From positions 31,702 to 95,701 of the forward strand of contig CADBCZ010000019.1 of NCBI GenBank assembly GCA_902793335.1: a DNA stretch of 64,000 nucleotides. The letters are read 5' to 3'. Origin of the DNA: an uncultured Lachnospiraceae bacterium. GTDB taxonomy: Bacteria; Bacillota; Clostridia; Lachnospirales; Lachnospiraceae. The notes beneath the pieces are model-generated. The model worked only from the letters and a program-made list of their open reading frames with translations. It had not been told where the DNA came from and did not search any database. Shown piece by piece: positions 25,594 to 35,011 of the stretch (position 1 is the stretch's first letter; every line of letters begins with the position of its first letter). Both the position numbers and the translations under genes were made by a program.

Positions 25594-27384
25594 TTATTCT
25601 TCACTAACCTTAACTTCAATGCAAAGCTCATCCAACTGTTTCTTGTCAACGCCTGACGGTGCATCTGAAAGCAAGCAGCTTGCATCCTTAATCTTAGGGA
25701 ATGCGATAACGTCACGAATCGACTCTGCACCTGTCATAAGCATAATCATTCTGTCAAGTCCAAATGCAAGTCCTGCATGAGGCGGTACACCATACTTAAA
25801 TGCTGTAAGCATGAAACCAAATCTGTCATTAGCATCCTCCTCACTTATTCCGAGAAGCTTAAACATTTTCTCCTGAATATCATCCTGATGAATACGGACA
25901 GAACCACCACCAAGCTCGCAACCATTTAATACTATGTCATAAGCTTTAGCTCTTGCCTTACCCATATCTGTATCAAGAAGATCGATATCCTCCTCCATAG
26001 GCATTGTGAACGGATGATGCATAGCCTGATATCTCTCCTCCTCATCTGACCACTCAAATACAGGGAACTCAGTTACCCAGAGGAATCTGTAATCGTCTTT
26101 CTTTGTAAGTTCTAACTGTGAAGCCATCTCACATCTGAGTGCTCCAAGTACAGAGAATACTATCTTGTCTCTGTCTGCAGCAAAGAGAAGAAGGTCACCA
26201 TTCTCACCGTCAAGTGCAGAAACCAGGTTATTCATCTCCTCATCAGTCATGAATTTAGCAAAGGATGACTTAAATGAGCCGTCTTCACCGATTGCAATAT
26301 ACGCAAGCCCCTTTGCACCATAGCCTTTTGCGAAATCAACAAGGGCATCAATCTTCTTACGAGGCATCGCTCCCTGTCCCTTAACATTGATACCTCGTAC
26401 AGAACCACCGTTTTCTATTGCACCTGTGAATACGCCAAAGCCACAATCTTTAACCACATCTGTAACATTTTTAAGTTCCATACCAAAACGGATATCCGGC
26501 TTATCCGAACCGAAACGCTCCATAGCTTCTGCCCAAGTCATTCTCTGGATAGGAAGCGGAACGTCAACGCCAATTGCCTCCTTGAATACTCTTGCAAGCA
26601 GTCTCTCGTTAACATCGAGCACGTCATCTATATCAACAAATGATAACTCCATATCTATCTGTGTAAACTCCGGCTGACGATCAGCACGTAGATCCTCGTC
26701 ACGGAAACATTTTGCCACCTGATAATAGCGATCATAGCCTGAAGCCATAAGTAACTGTTTAAATATCTGAGGTGACTGAGGAAGTGCATAAAATGATCCC
26801 GGATGTACGCGGCTTGGAACAAGATAGTCTCTTGCTCCCTCAGGAGTTGACTTATTAAGAATAGGTGTCTCAATCTCTAAGAATCCCTCTTCAGCAAGGA
26901 AATTACGGATTATACTTACAACCTTACTTCTAAGTATAAGATTTCTCTGAAGGTCAGGTCTTCTAAGGTCTAAAGTTCTATACTTAAGACGGATTTCTTC
27001 CTTAGTCTTGGAATTCTCCTCGATTGGGAACGGAGGTGTCTCAGATTCTGAAAGTATTCTGATATCCTTAGCAATAATCTCTATATCACCTGTTGCAAGA
27101 TTCTTATTGATACCACCTGCACGCAATGAAACCTCACCTGTTATAGCTACAACAAACTCACTTCTTAGCTTCTCTGCCTTAGCAAAGCTCTCAGCTCCAC
27201 ATTTATCCTCTTCAAAAATTATCTGAAGGATACCGCTTCGATCACGAAGGTCCACGAAAATAATTCCACCCTTGTTACGGCTTTTTTGCACCCAGCCCAT
27301 AACGGTTACTGTCTCATTAACATTCTTGTTACTAACTTCTGTACATCTGTGGGTTCTTTTTAAACCCTTCATTGTCTCTGCCAT
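25594..27384 (-). CDS. aspS: Aspartyl-tRNA synthetase
   Basis: A 596-residue class II synthetase of the bacterial type. It has an N-terminal OB-fold anticodon domain (VTVMGWVQKSRNKGGIIFVD), motif 2 (YQVAKCFRDEDLRADRQPEF followed by TQIDME), a GAD insertion domain (about 300-420), and motif 3 (GVPPHAGLAFGLDRMIMLM). It charges tRNA-Asp; whether it also charges tRNA-Asn cannot be told here. It normally follows hisS in Clostridia; here accessory genes separate the two. No T-box leader was recognised in the 109 nt before it. Confidence 0.95.
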   Translation of the reverse strand: MAETMKGLKRTHRCTEVSNKNVNETVTVMGWVQKSRNKGGIIFVDLRDRSGILQIIFEEDKCGAESFAKAEKLRSEFVVAITGEVSLRAGGINKNLATGDIEIIAKDIRILSESETPPFPIEENSKTKEEIRLKYRTLDLRRPDLQRNLILRSKVVSIIRNFLAEEGFLEIETPILNKSTPEGARDYLVPSRVHPGSFYALPQSPQIFKQLLMASGYDRYYQVAKCFRDEDLRADRQPEFTQIDMELSFVDIDDVLDVNERLLARVFKEAIGVDVPLPIQRMTWAEAMERFGSDKPDIRFGMELKNVTDVVKDCGFGVFTGAIENGGSVRGINVKGQGAMPRKKIDALVDFAKGYGAKGLAYIAIGEDGSFKSSFAKFMTDEEMNNLVSALDGENGDLLLFAADRDKIVFSVLGALRCEMASQLELTKKDDYRFLWVTEFPVFEWSDEEERYQAMHHPFTMPMEEDIDLLDTDMGKARAKAYDIVLNGCELGGGSVRIHQDDIQEKMFKLLGISEEDANDRFGFMLTAFKYGVPPHAGLAFGLDRMIMLMTGAESIRDVIAFPKIKDASCLLSDAPSGVDKKQLDELCIEVKVSEE

Positions 27385-27429
27385 GATTTCTTATATCTCC
27401 TTATTATTTGTATTGGTTTTCTATAAAAA

Positions 27430-27461
27430 GACGCTGCTTACCTGATGTGGAAAACAGCGTC
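27430..27461 (-). terminator. Terminator of the chemoreceptor gene
   Basis: On the minus strand GACGCTG pairs with CAGCGTC (27455-27461 and 27430-27436), followed by TTTTTAT. It separates the chemoreceptor transcript from aspS. Confidence 0.7.
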
Positions 27462-27493
27462 CGGATAGATCACTCCAATTATTGAATTACAGC

Positions 27494-29185
27494 CTATACC
27501 GAATAAAAATCTGTAATATCTCTCAAATCCTCTGCAACACTATTCAAACCGGAAGCAATGTCACTAATATTAGAGGTATTGATACTAACCTGATCAATAC
27601 TTGCACTGGTCTCCTCAGCAGAAGCGGCATTCTGCTCTGAAATAGCTGAAAGGTTATATATAATCTCATTAAGCTTATCACATACTGCAGATACTTCATC
27701 CGAACCTGCCTTAACAGATTCAACCTGTCGCTCTGTGTCCTCAATAGCGCTTATAAGCTCATTAAGACTCTTCTGTGATTTCTTAGATGTCTCTCCCTGT
27801 TTCTGCATCATCGCAGAAAGTTCTGAGACACTCTTAACAGCTTCCATCGTCTGTCTCTCGAGATTAAGCATGATTTCTTTGATAGTTCCCGCAGCTGTAT
27901 TAGACTGGTCCGAAAGACTGCTTATCTCTCCTGCTACAACTGCAAAGCCTCTTCCTGCCTCTCCCGCTCTCGCTGCCTCTATTGATGCATTCAGCGAGAG
28001 AAGATTGGTCTGAGATGCGATATCATTAATTTCCTCAGCCGCATTATTAACATCATCCACCGCTTTCTTTACAGTGTGCATCTTTTCATCTATATCCTTA
28101 AGCTTATTAATGGACTCGTCTGTTCCTCTGATAAGTACATCAAAGTCTTCAACAACCTTTCGACTGCCACTGTTCATTATATCTGTAGCCTGTTGTGTAC
28201 TTTCTACAGATGAATTGATATTTCCAAGAGTATTCATAACATTAGAAACCGATTCTGCTGCTGTCTGAACATCCTGTGCCATAGAGCTTGCTCCGTTGGC
28301 AATCTCTTCAACCGCTCTGGAAAGATTCTCTATGTTATCCGCATTCTCGGTAGAAGTTGTTTCCATATTACTACCCTGTGCCAAAATATCACCAGTACGT
28401 CCTATTATACTGGTTATAGATGATTTCAGCTGACCTGCAAGGCGCTGTGCACTTTCTATCAGAACAGCAGTTTCCCGTATATGGGTTGTTGCTTTGACAT
28501 CAACGTTAACAGAACCATTAGAAAGACGTTCCATACCCTTTGCTATCTCACTGATTGGATCAGCAATCTTTTTTCCTAACATTAACGCGATTATGGTAAA
28601 TACAGCACCTAGTATCAATCCTATACCCACTATCGCAAGGTACATATGACGTTCATCCGAATGAACATCATCTGCCTGCTTTCCGGCAAATGTCATACCC
28701 ACAACATTCCCATCAGATCCAAGCAATGGTTCATAATACACATAATACGACTCCCCATTAATTACAACACCATCACCGTAGTAGTCCTTTTTACCAGAGA
28801 CCTGCTTCCATATCTTCGGATCCGCCTGCGTTCCTTCAATTCTATCACCCTTATCATCACGTATAGAAGTCATAAATCTTGTATCACCTCTAAAAATCGT
28901 GAGAAAAACTCCGGTCTCTTTAGTAATCCCATCGATATATGCTTCAGGGTTATATTCAAGGAAGCCATCCACAAGATCATTATCATTGATAAGATCATAC
29001 TCATAATATCCTCTAAGTCCCTGCGATGCCACTTTAAGCTCATCCCTAATATTCTTTTCAACGTTGTTAGTCATAAGATTCGCCGAGAAAACCGCCATTG
29101 TAATTACAGCAACAACCATAGGAATCATAGCAAACATTATCAGCATCGGCTTCATTCCAAGCATCTTATTATTCTTTGAATCCAT
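27494..29185 (-). CDS. Methyl-accepting chemotaxis protein
   Basis: A 563-residue chemoreceptor. It has an N-terminal membrane helix (about 12-36), an extracellular single-Cache-like sensor (about 37-180), a second helix (about 185-207), HAMP (about 208-260) and a cytoplasmic signalling domain with the hairpin tip [20 protein letters not shown] and [15 protein letters not shown]. The sensor contains [17 protein letters not shown] and GMTFAGKQ, typical of sCache_3. ATG 29185 is preferred because GGGGGCGG lies just upstream; an ATG seven codons earlier lacks a ribosome site. No che genes are present, so it signals to a remote array. Confidence 0.87.
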   Translation of the reverse strand: MDSKNNKMLGMKPMLIMFAMIPMVVAVITMAVFSANLMTNNVEKNIRDELKVASQGLRGYYEYDLINDNDLVDGFLEYNPEAYIDGITKETGVFLTIFRGDTRFMTSIRDDKGDRIEGTQADPKIWKQVSGKKDYYGDGVVINGESYYVYYEPLLGSDGNVVGMTFAGKQADDVHSDERHMYLAIVGIGLILGAVFTIIALMLGKKIADPISEIAKGMERLSNGSVNVDVKATTHIRETAVLIESAQRLAGQLKSSITSIIGRTGDILAQGSNMETTSTENADNIENLSRAVEEIANGASSMAQDVQTAAESVSNVMNTLGNINSSVESTQQATDIMNSGSRKVVEDFDVLIRGTDESINKLKDIDEKMHTVKKAVDDVNNAAEEINDIASQTNLLSLNASIEAARAGEAGRGFAVVAGEISSLSDQSNTAAGTIKEIMLNLERQTMEAVKSVSELSAMMQKQGETSKKSQKSLNELISAIEDTERQVESVKAGSDEVSAVCDKLNEIIYNLSAISEQNAASAEETSASIDQVSINTSNISDIASGLNSVAEDLRDITDFYSV

Positions 29186-29423
29186 TACACCGCCCCCATC
29201 CAGCATTTAATATTAACACAGCCCCTCACCTTCGATTTTAACAGATATTGAAATTACTCGAAAACTCTGCTGTGCCATACACAATATTATAACGCATAAA
29301 TACTATAATTACAATATTTTATTGCTTTTCAATCAAGATTACTCTTCCGGTTCGGCAGCTTTTGTTGTCCGTTTCTTTTTATAGCAACTCCATTAAAGTT
29401 CCTACCAATTTTAGCAATAATAC

Positions 29424-30503
29424 TTACCGGTTTGACTGCCCGGTTGTAATATCCTTCTTTGAACTTAAAGATCTGATATAATCTTCAATCTTTCCGTCAT
29501 TAAGCTCTTCACCGATAACTATGATTACCTCCTGCCCTTTATCGGTGTGAGTAATCTCAACATGCTCATACGTTGCATTTATCTGTATATACCTATCCGA
29601 TTTCGTCTCAACTTCGCTATTTGACATTTCTGACACTTTATCATCGGCAGGCGTTTTGTTATCATCAATAGGTACAAAGCCTTTTACACGATATACATTT
29701 CCATAGCTCTTATCAGAAAACAAGCCCATAGCCATTTTCTCAAGCTCATCCTCTGTCATTTTTACATGATAATAGAATAACGACTTGTAGCCGTTATCCT
29801 CTGTAACATGTAATTTAATATGATCCTCAGGAACATAACCGCAATTCTCTATCCGGTCAAAATCATCTGTGGTTAAATTCTGCCATGGTTTAATTATAAC
29901 ATCACGAGAGACCCTATCATATCTCCTATCACATTTAAACCTCTCCAACGCACGATTCATATGTTCAATAACGCAGTTTGCATCATCTTTCGATGATTCT
30001 GTCACCCGTGTATCATCTCCAACTTTCGAAAACACAACCATTCCCGCTTCCGCAATCTGGGAAACAAGAAGGTAATCCGACTCCTTAGAAAGCACATCAG
30101 AAAGCCCCGAATCCACAATTGCAATAACATTACCAATCTCATAGAATCTGTCTAACGGCTCCTCATAGAGAATGTCGAAGAATTCATCCACATCATAGAT
30201 TCCCGACGGCTCCACAATTACACGATCGTACTTTCCATCATTTATACCGTCCATACCCATTGCGATAAGCTTTGTCTTAAATCTTCTTCTATGACAGTCA
30301 GGATCGGCAGCAACTACCATCTCCATACCACACTCATCGCCAAACTCTTCGTGAAGCAACATCATATCAACATTGATAGCACCATAGTCATTCTCTATAA
30401 TGCCGATTTTCTCTCCTTTATCAAGCAAATATCTTACATATTTTTTTATAAATGTAGTTTTTCCGGAGCCTAAGAATCCGGTAATCAGGTCAACTTTAAT
30501 CAT
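29424..30503 (-). CDS. CobW/COG0523-family GTPase (G3E) lacking the CxCC motif
   Basis: A 359-residue G3E GTPase with P-loop GFLGSGKTTF (residues 9-18), IENDYGAINVDMM, the Walker-B-like VIVEPSG and AIVDSG, and a C-terminal CobW_C-like domain (about 250-345). Family members insert or deliver Zn, Ni, Co or Fe to target proteins. The metal-binding CxCC usually found about 40 residues after switch I is absent: the corresponding stretch reads VVAADPDCHRRRF with one cysteine. NKxD is replaced by SKVGD. It is probably a divergent metallochaperone; the cargo is unknown. Confidence 0.75.
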   Translation of the reverse strand: MIKVDLITGFLGSGKTTFIKKYVRYLLDKGEKIGIIENDYGAINVDMMLLHEEFGDECGMEMVVAADPDCHRRRFKTKLIAMGMDGINDGKYDRVIVEPSGIYDVDEFFDILYEEPLDRFYEIGNVIAIVDSGLSDVLSKESDYLLVSQIAEAGMVVFSKVGDDTRVTESSKDDANCVIEHMNRALERFKCDRRYDRVSRDVIIKPWQNLTTDDFDRIENCGYVPEDHIKLHVTEDNGYKSLFYYHVKMTEDELEKMAMGLFSDKSYGNVYRVKGFVPIDDNKTPADDKVSEMSNSEVETKSDRYIQINATYEHVEITHTDKGQEVIIVIGEELNDGKIEDYIRSLSSKKDITTGQSNR

Positions 30504-30570
30504 AGTTCTTTACTTATCCACATCATTTAAAACTTGTTATTCTCTTCTTTATTAACTGAATCAATAATCA

Positions 30571-31269
30571 TTAAGATAAAACTTCCGCCCTAACATCTAT
30601 TATATCTTTCAAACGCTCTTTCATTTCATCCGAAACGTACGAAATATCAATAACATCCTTAAATATTTTTTTATACTTCAGCATTTGTTTTATCATACCA
30701 TAAGCTACTTTCTCTCGTATTTCAAGATTACTTGCAAGTGCAATAAAGTCATTCTTTTTTAGATTGCTCTTTTTGCCATTTAAAGTTAATGCCATTTGCT
30801 CTTTATCTTCCGGCATTATAACATTTACCGGCAACATATCATATGCAGCTGAAAGACTGTATATTCTATTGCCCGGTCCTTCCTCTATAAGAGAAAAATT
30901 CTTCAGATGCATATCAGAATTACCAGTTAAAAAGCAAAACAACAACCTATAATAAAACTCTGTCATATCCAATCCAATATTTTTAGAATATTTTCTAATC
31001 ACTTTTCCACAACTTTCATACGAACTACGATACTTGTCAGCTGTCATTCTTCCGGATAATTGGCAAAAATCCTCCATTGCATATAATCTACCCTCATATC
31101 TGTCAATTCTTTTCGTTATATATGCATATTTCCCATCTAAGAATACTAACGCATTAGGAACTACTTTGATACCTGCAATATCAGCCATCTTCATTAACAA
31201 AAACTCAGACTCCGGAAGAAATGCAAAATCATCCGATTGAGGCTTTAAGATATAACCTGTCCTTGCCGT
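30571..31269 (-). pseudogene. HipA/HipT kinase core, 5'-truncated and out of frame with the upstream part
   Basis: From TAG 31270-31272 the frame reads RTGYILKPQSDDFAFLPESE then FLLMKMADIAGIKVV, the conserved HipA YILKP...LPENE segment. It continues with ITKRIDR, the catalytic loop GNSDMHLKNFSL and YDMLP. No ATG precedes YILKP; the first possible starts (TTG 31200, ATG soon after) would delete a conserved strand. The ATP-loop region GxQxK that normally lies between the N-terminal subdomain and YILKP is missing. The frame overlaps the HipS-like gene by 41 nt in a different frame. Best explained as a Ser/Thr kinase toxin damaged by an internal deletion. Confidence 0.6.
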
Positions 31270-31510
31270 CTATCTTCCAATTTTTCTCCACCACGCCAAG
31301 CAACCATCCTTCCGGAATCAGACCGTCAAAAAATGGAAACAGGGTATTTGATTGGTATATCTCATGACTTAGTGGCAATGTCAAACTCACAGGTACTGAG
31401 TCCTTTCTATCCAAATATTCCTCGATATAGGAAAACTCGTAACCATAATCTGTTTCTCTGATTATTCCAGCATTTAGATTTTGTACAAAAACCTTTGCCA
31501 CTCTGCCCAT
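31229..31510 (-). CDS. HipS-like / HipA N-terminal subdomain protein
   Basis: A 93-residue product from ATG 31510 (MGRVAKVFVQNLNAGIIRET). It contains SVPVSLTLPLSHEIYQ and FPFFDGLIPEGWLL, the hallmarks of the HipA N-subdomain 1. In three-gene hipBST systems this part is a separate antitoxin-like protein, HipS, which carries the tryptophan seen here in EGW. It starts 1 nt after the hipB stop. Its end (DGKDRLYLKASIG) diverges from the family exactly where the kinase frame resumes, so it could be a genuine HipS or the front half of a broken hipA. Confidence 0.6.
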   Translation of the reverse strand: MGRVAKVFVQNLNAGIIRETDYGYEFSYIEEYLDRKDSVPVSLTLPLSHEIYQSNTLFPFFDGLIPEGWLLGVVEKNWKIDGKDRLYLKASIG

Positions 31511-31511
31511 A

Positions 31512-31721
31512 TCACGTATCACTCCTATCAATTTTTCCCGGAACAGTCTCCATCCCAAACATCTCCAGTGCCTGATTAACTTTGTCAAGACGAACAGTCT
31601 CCTTCCCCTGCTCTAGCTCCCTGACAAACCTCAATCCCAAACCAGATCTTAATGCAAACTCTTCCTGTGTAAGTCCCGCTTTCTTTCTTTCAATTTTTAT
31701 AAATTCGGCTATTTTATTCAT
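31512..31721 (-). CDS. hipB: HipB-like XRE regulator/antitoxin
   Basis: A 69-residue XRE helix-turn-helix protein (MNKIAEFIKIERKKAGLTQE followed by EFALRSGLGLRFVRELEQGK), close in length and motif to HipB. It should repress its own operon through the three TATACC-N6-GGTATA sites upstream. There is no Shine-Dalgarno: the predicted -10 ends only 7 nt before the ATG, so the mRNA would be leaderless or nearly so. Confidence 0.82.
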   Translation of the reverse strand: MNKIAEFIKIERKKAGLTQEEFALRSGLGLRFVRELEQGKETVRLDKVNQALEMFGMETVPGKIDRSDT

Positions 31722-31727
31722 ATAAAC

Positions 31728-31830
31728 ATTATATACCCGATAAGGTATAATATCAACATTAGTTTTCGATATTATACCTTATCGGGTATATTGCCCAATC
31801 AATATATCATTTTATACCCTAAAGGGTATA
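31728..31830 (-). promoter_or_regulatory. hipB promoter with three phased operators
   Basis: Three 18-bp copies of TATACC-N6-GGTATA lie at 31732-31749, 31773-31790 and 31813-31830, spaced 41 and 40 bp (about four helical turns). The first two are the ends of perfect 23-bp inverted arms (31732-31754 and 31768-31790) around a 13-nt centre. The minus-strand promoter TTGATA (31751-31756), 17 bp, TATAAT (31728-31733) is overlapped by site 1. The layout resembles E. coli HipB operators (TATCC-N8-GGATA) in type but not in exact sequence. Confidence 0.8.
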
Positions 31831-31836
31831 AACTTT

Positions 31837-33117
31837 TTACATCCTGTCTACAAAAAACTCCTTAAACTCTGTGTAGCCTTCTTTTTCTAACTGTTCCTTC
31901 TGGAACTTCTTGTTCTTCTTCATGATAGCAATATTGACCTGTGTACCGTTCTCACGCATTTCCTTAGCCTCACGAAGCACCTCTAACATCTTCTCGGTCG
32001 GCATATTCTTCTCAATAAGATATGCAACCTTGTCACCACCACCCGGAACCTGATAATCTCTCTCAAGCAGAAGCATTACGATTCTCTCAAAACCTATAGA
32101 GAAACCACACGCAGGGGTATTCTGTCCTGTAAATTTACCAATCATCTCATCATAACGTCCGCCGCCGCCGACAGATCCGCCGTACTCATCCATTGAAATC
32201 TCAAATATCGGTCCGGTATAGTAGCTCATACCGCGAACCAGCGTAGGATCAAACGCTATTTTGAAGTCTGCAGATTTGACAGCATCAACACTTGCCATGA
32301 TTGTCTCAAGATCCTTAGCGACTCCATCCTCTAAATAATCACCTAATGTATCCTTTAAGAAATTGACACCATTAATATCCGGAGTAACCTTATCAAACAG
32401 GTCAAGATATTTGTCTACAGACTCCTTGCTGTAGCCCTGAGCCACAAGTTCCTCATTTACACCTTCAAGTCCAATCTTATCCATCTTATCAAGAGTTATG
32501 AATACGCTGTCATAATCCTTCTCTTCAAAACCACTGTACGCCGCCATAGCCTTAAGCATCTTACGGTTGTTAAGTCGTATTGTGAACTTCTCAAAACCGA
32601 TCTTACCAAGAAGAGTGGTTGTCGCTGTAATAAGCTCAATCTCCGCAAGTATTGTCGGCTCACCGAGTATATCAATATCACACTGCATGAACTGGCGGTA
32701 TCTTCCTCTCTGTGGACGGTCAGCTCTCCACACATTACCCATCTGCAACGCCTTAAATGGGCTTCCAAGCTCATTGGCATTGTTAGCGTAATAACGAGAA
32801 AGCGGCAATGTAAGATCATAACGAAGACCGCTGTCTGTAAGTATTCCCGAATCGGCATCACTACCTCCATCGGCAATCTTAGATACGGCTGAAGACAGCT
32901 TGTCTCCACGTTTTAAAACCTTGAATATAAGCTTCTCATTTTCTCCACCCTGGTTAGATGAAAGATTCTCTATGTGCTCAACACAAGGAGTCTCCATTGA
33001 CGAAAATCCAAATGTCTTATAGGTCTCCTTGATCTGACCAATGACATAATCTCTTATCTCCATCTCTCTTGGTAATATATCTTTCATACCTGTTACCGGT
33101 TTCTTCTTCATTGCCAT
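31837..33117 (-). CDS. hisS: Histidyl-tRNA synthetase
   Basis: A 426-residue class II synthetase. Motif 1 lies near the start (GMKDILPREMEIRDYV), motif 2 is FKALQMGNVWRADRPQRGRY followed by RQFMQCDIDILG, the histidine-binding segment is LVRGMSYYTGPIFEI, and motif 3 is CGFSIGFERIVMLL. AAAGGA precedes the ATG. The stop lies 6 bp from hipB operator 3. No T-box could be recognised upstream. Confidence 0.95.
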   Translation of the reverse strand: MAMKKKPVTGMKDILPREMEIRDYVIGQIKETYKTFGFSSMETPCVEHIENLSSNQGGENEKLIFKVLKRGDKLSSAVSKIADGGSDADSGILTDSGLRYDLTLPLSRYYANNANELGSPFKALQMGNVWRADRPQRGRYRQFMQCDIDILGEPTILAEIELITATTTLLGKIGFEKFTIRLNNRKMLKAMAAYSGFEEKDYDSVFITLDKMDKIGLEGVNEELVAQGYSKESVDKYLDLFDKVTPDINGVNFLKDTLGDYLEDGVAKDLETIMASVDAVKSADFKIAFDPTLVRGMSYYTGPIFEISMDEYGGSVGGGGRYDEMIGKFTGQNTPACGFSIGFERIVMLLLERDYQVPGGGDKVAYLIEKNMPTEKMLEVLREAKEMRENGTQVNIAIMKKNKKFQKEQLEKEGYTEFKEFFVDRM

Positions 33118-33430
33118 TTTGCTAATTCCTTTCTCTTTATCAATTATCTATTGACCGGATATCCATCTCTTAAATGTGCTCCGGAATATATATTCTTAAG
33201 TTTCGTCTACCTGCTTAATTCTGCATCTTTGCGGTGTAAATGTCAAGTGATATAAAACAAGAAATTATTTATCAGTATTTGAGTCGCATCATCTTCTAAA
33301 ACCTCTAACGTCATCCTCACTATAAATTATAGATGGAACAAGCACTCGCAGGCTCATAAGGCATGACTGGACCTGTAGATTATGGTTTTCCGAGTACAAA
33401 TGCCATTCTCACTCTAACATCATTGTCCAT
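33118..33430. other. 313-bp gap upstream of hisS, no feature recognised
   Basis: No convincing ORF, hairpin-plus-U-run or T-box (AGGGTGGNACCGCG-type) motif is visible on either strand. It separates the 3' end of the GntR-ABC operon from hisS and must contain the hisS promoter, but no clear -35/-10 pair stands out. Confidence 0.4.
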
Positions 33431-33931
33431 TCAACTTCTTCTTATCATTGTAAGCATAACCGTAATCAACGGTATTAAATACTGACTAACAATCGGAACA
33501 GCAAGATTAGCAAATGTCAAACCATGATAAAATACTAGTCCGAATATTGTCTGGCAAAAAAGACATAACACCATAAGTCGCAAGCATAGTTTATGTACCT
33601 TTAACATCTTAAAAAGACAGTACTGATCATAACAAATCGGCATATACTTTAGTATATCGTACACCTGTCTCGTCTTTCCTGTTTCCGAAAATGCACTGTA
33701 TTTACCGACATAACTTAATAATCCCGAAATTTCAAGAGCATAACAAACACCAAGAATTCCATAATCGTCTCTTAAAGACCATATCTGAAAAGGCATTATA
33801 AACATAATGAAAGGAATTCCAATTAGAATACAGGCAAGTAATATATACCCCACATGCTCTGGCTGATAACTTGTTTCTTTATCAAAAAAGTCCTTAAGCA
33901 AAGCCTGCTGTTTTTCATCTACCTTAATCAT
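33431..33931 (-). CDS. Membrane protein of the GntR-linked ABC operon
   Basis: A 166-residue protein from ATG 33931 (MIKVDEKQQALLKDFFDKET) with about four membrane segments. GGAGAG precedes the start, which lies 13 nt after the ATPase stop. An upstream in-frame start would lie within the ATPase gene and is rejected. It probably serves as permease for the adjacent ATPase; no family was recognised. Confidence 0.68.
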   Translation of the reverse strand: MIKVDEKQQALLKDFFDKETSYQPEHVGYILLACILIGIPFIMFIMPFQIWSLRDDYGILGVCYALEISGLLSYVGKYSAFSETGKTRQVYDILKYMPICYDQYCLFKMLKVHKLCLRLMVLCLFCQTIFGLVFYHGLTFANLAVPIVSQYLIPLITVMLTMIRRS

Positions 33932-33944
33932 ATCATCACTCTCC

Positions 33945-34616
33945 CTAAGCAAACTCCTCACCCATACAATCGGCACTCTCTCTAAATTCTCCCATACACC
34001 CTTCTTCCATAACAGCCACATAGTCAGTCTGGCGTTCAACCTCTGATATGATATGTGTTGTCATAAGAACGCTACAACTCTCATCACGGATCAGATTCCT
34101 AAGAATATCAAAATACTCAAGTTTAAAGACGGGATCCATACCGGCAGTCACCTCATCCATTAGATAAATGCAAGGGCTGTATGCCATTGCAAATGCAATC
34201 TGAAACTTCATCTTTTCTCCACGTGACATGCTTTTATAGGTCACATATGGTGATACTCCCATTTGTTTCATCCCCTGCTCAAACCGTCCCATATCGAAAT
34301 TATCATAGAAACCTCCAAGCAATTCCACATTTTGTCTTCCGGTACGATTTCCAAAAAAAACATGTTCCTCTGAAACAAAGCCTATATCTTTCATAGCATT
34401 TACATGATTCTTTCGGATGTCTGTATCATTTACAAAAATGGTTCCTTCATATCGGCTATGCTCCTCTATAATGTATTTCATCAAGGTCGTTTTGCCAGCA
34501 CCATTTTTCCCAATCAGACTATATATATAACCCGGCTTTAGCTCCATGTTTATATCTTGTAAATGAAACTTGTGGTCTTTACCTGTAACATTTTGAAATG
34601 TTAATACTGCGCTCAT
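33945..34616 (-). CDS. ABC transporter ATP-binding protein (YtrB-like)
   Basis: A 223-residue ATPase with Walker A IGKNGAGKTT, signature MSRGEKMK, Walker B IYLMDEV and H-loop TTHI. ATG 34616 is chosen because GGGGGAGC lies just upstream and the ABC fold starts there. It follows the GntR gene by 13 nt and precedes the small membrane protein. The combination GntR plus short ATPases plus membrane proteins recalls the ytr operon of Bacillus, which answers cell-wall antibiotics. Confidence 0.8.
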   Translation of the reverse strand: MSAVLTFQNVTGKDHKFHLQDINMELKPGYIYSLIGKNGAGKTTLMKYIIEEHSRYEGTIFVNDTDIRKNHVNAMKDIGFVSEEHVFFGNRTGRQNVELLGGFYDNFDMGRFEQGMKQMGVSPYVTYKSMSRGEKMKFQIAFAMAYSPCIYLMDEVTAGMDPVFKLEYFDILRNLIRDESCSVLMTTHIISEVERQTDYVAVMEEGCMGEFRESADCMGEEFA

Positions 34617-34629
34617 AAAACAGCTCCCC

Positions 34630-35007
34630 CTATTTTCTCTCCTCATACAACGTCTGCACCATCTCCACAAATTCGGCGCAATCAAGACCGGCATGCTTCG
34701 CATCATCAATAATTTCATTAAGACGTTTCTCTAACATCACAAGTTGCTTTTCTTTGAGGTAGTCTGTATTATACTCACACACATAAAAACCCTTACCTGC
34801 TACAGAACGAATAAGACCCTCCTTCTCAAGTTCTTCATAAGCGCGCTTTGTAGTAATTACACTGACACCCAGATCCGCTGCTAATGAACGTATAGAAGGA
34901 AGTGCTTCTCCCTGCTTCAATTCATCGGACACAATAGCATTTTTCATCTGATTTACTATCTGCTCATAGATTGCCAATGTTCCTTGAGGAAATATTGTGA
35001 TCTTCAT
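34630..35007 (-). CDS. GntR-family regulator (YtrA type)
   Basis: A 125-residue regulator from ATG 35007 (GTAGGAGG upstream). The N-terminal winged helix reads IYEQIVNQMKNAIVSDELKQ and GEALPSIRSLAADLGVSVIT, and a short C-terminal helical tail (residues about 75-125) lacks a large ligand domain, as in YtrA. It sits in the middle of the operon and should repress it at the 36601-36620 palindrome. Confidence 0.85.
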   Translation of the reverse strand: MKITIFPQGTLAIYEQIVNQMKNAIVSDELKQGEALPSIRSLAADLGVSVITTKRAYEELEKEGLIRSVAGKGFYVCEYNTDYLKEKQLVMLEKRLNEIIDDAKHAGLDCAEFVEMVQTLYEERK

Positions 35008-35011
35008 TGAA

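Noticed and set aside
28646-29179. 177-codon plus-strand open frame over the chemoreceptor
   Set aside because: The opposite strand encodes a clear Cache/HAMP/MCP protein; this translation is rich in His, Ile and Arg without domain features.
33378-33428. 16-codon frame right after the ABC-operon membrane protein (starts MDNDVRVRMAF)
   Set aside because: It begins immediately at the preceding stop, but there is no ribosome site of its own and no conserved feature.
33118-33430. T-box leader upstream of hisS (and in the 109 bp before aspS)
   Set aside because: No conserved T-box sequence, specifier-loop hairpin or terminator directly before the gene could be found.
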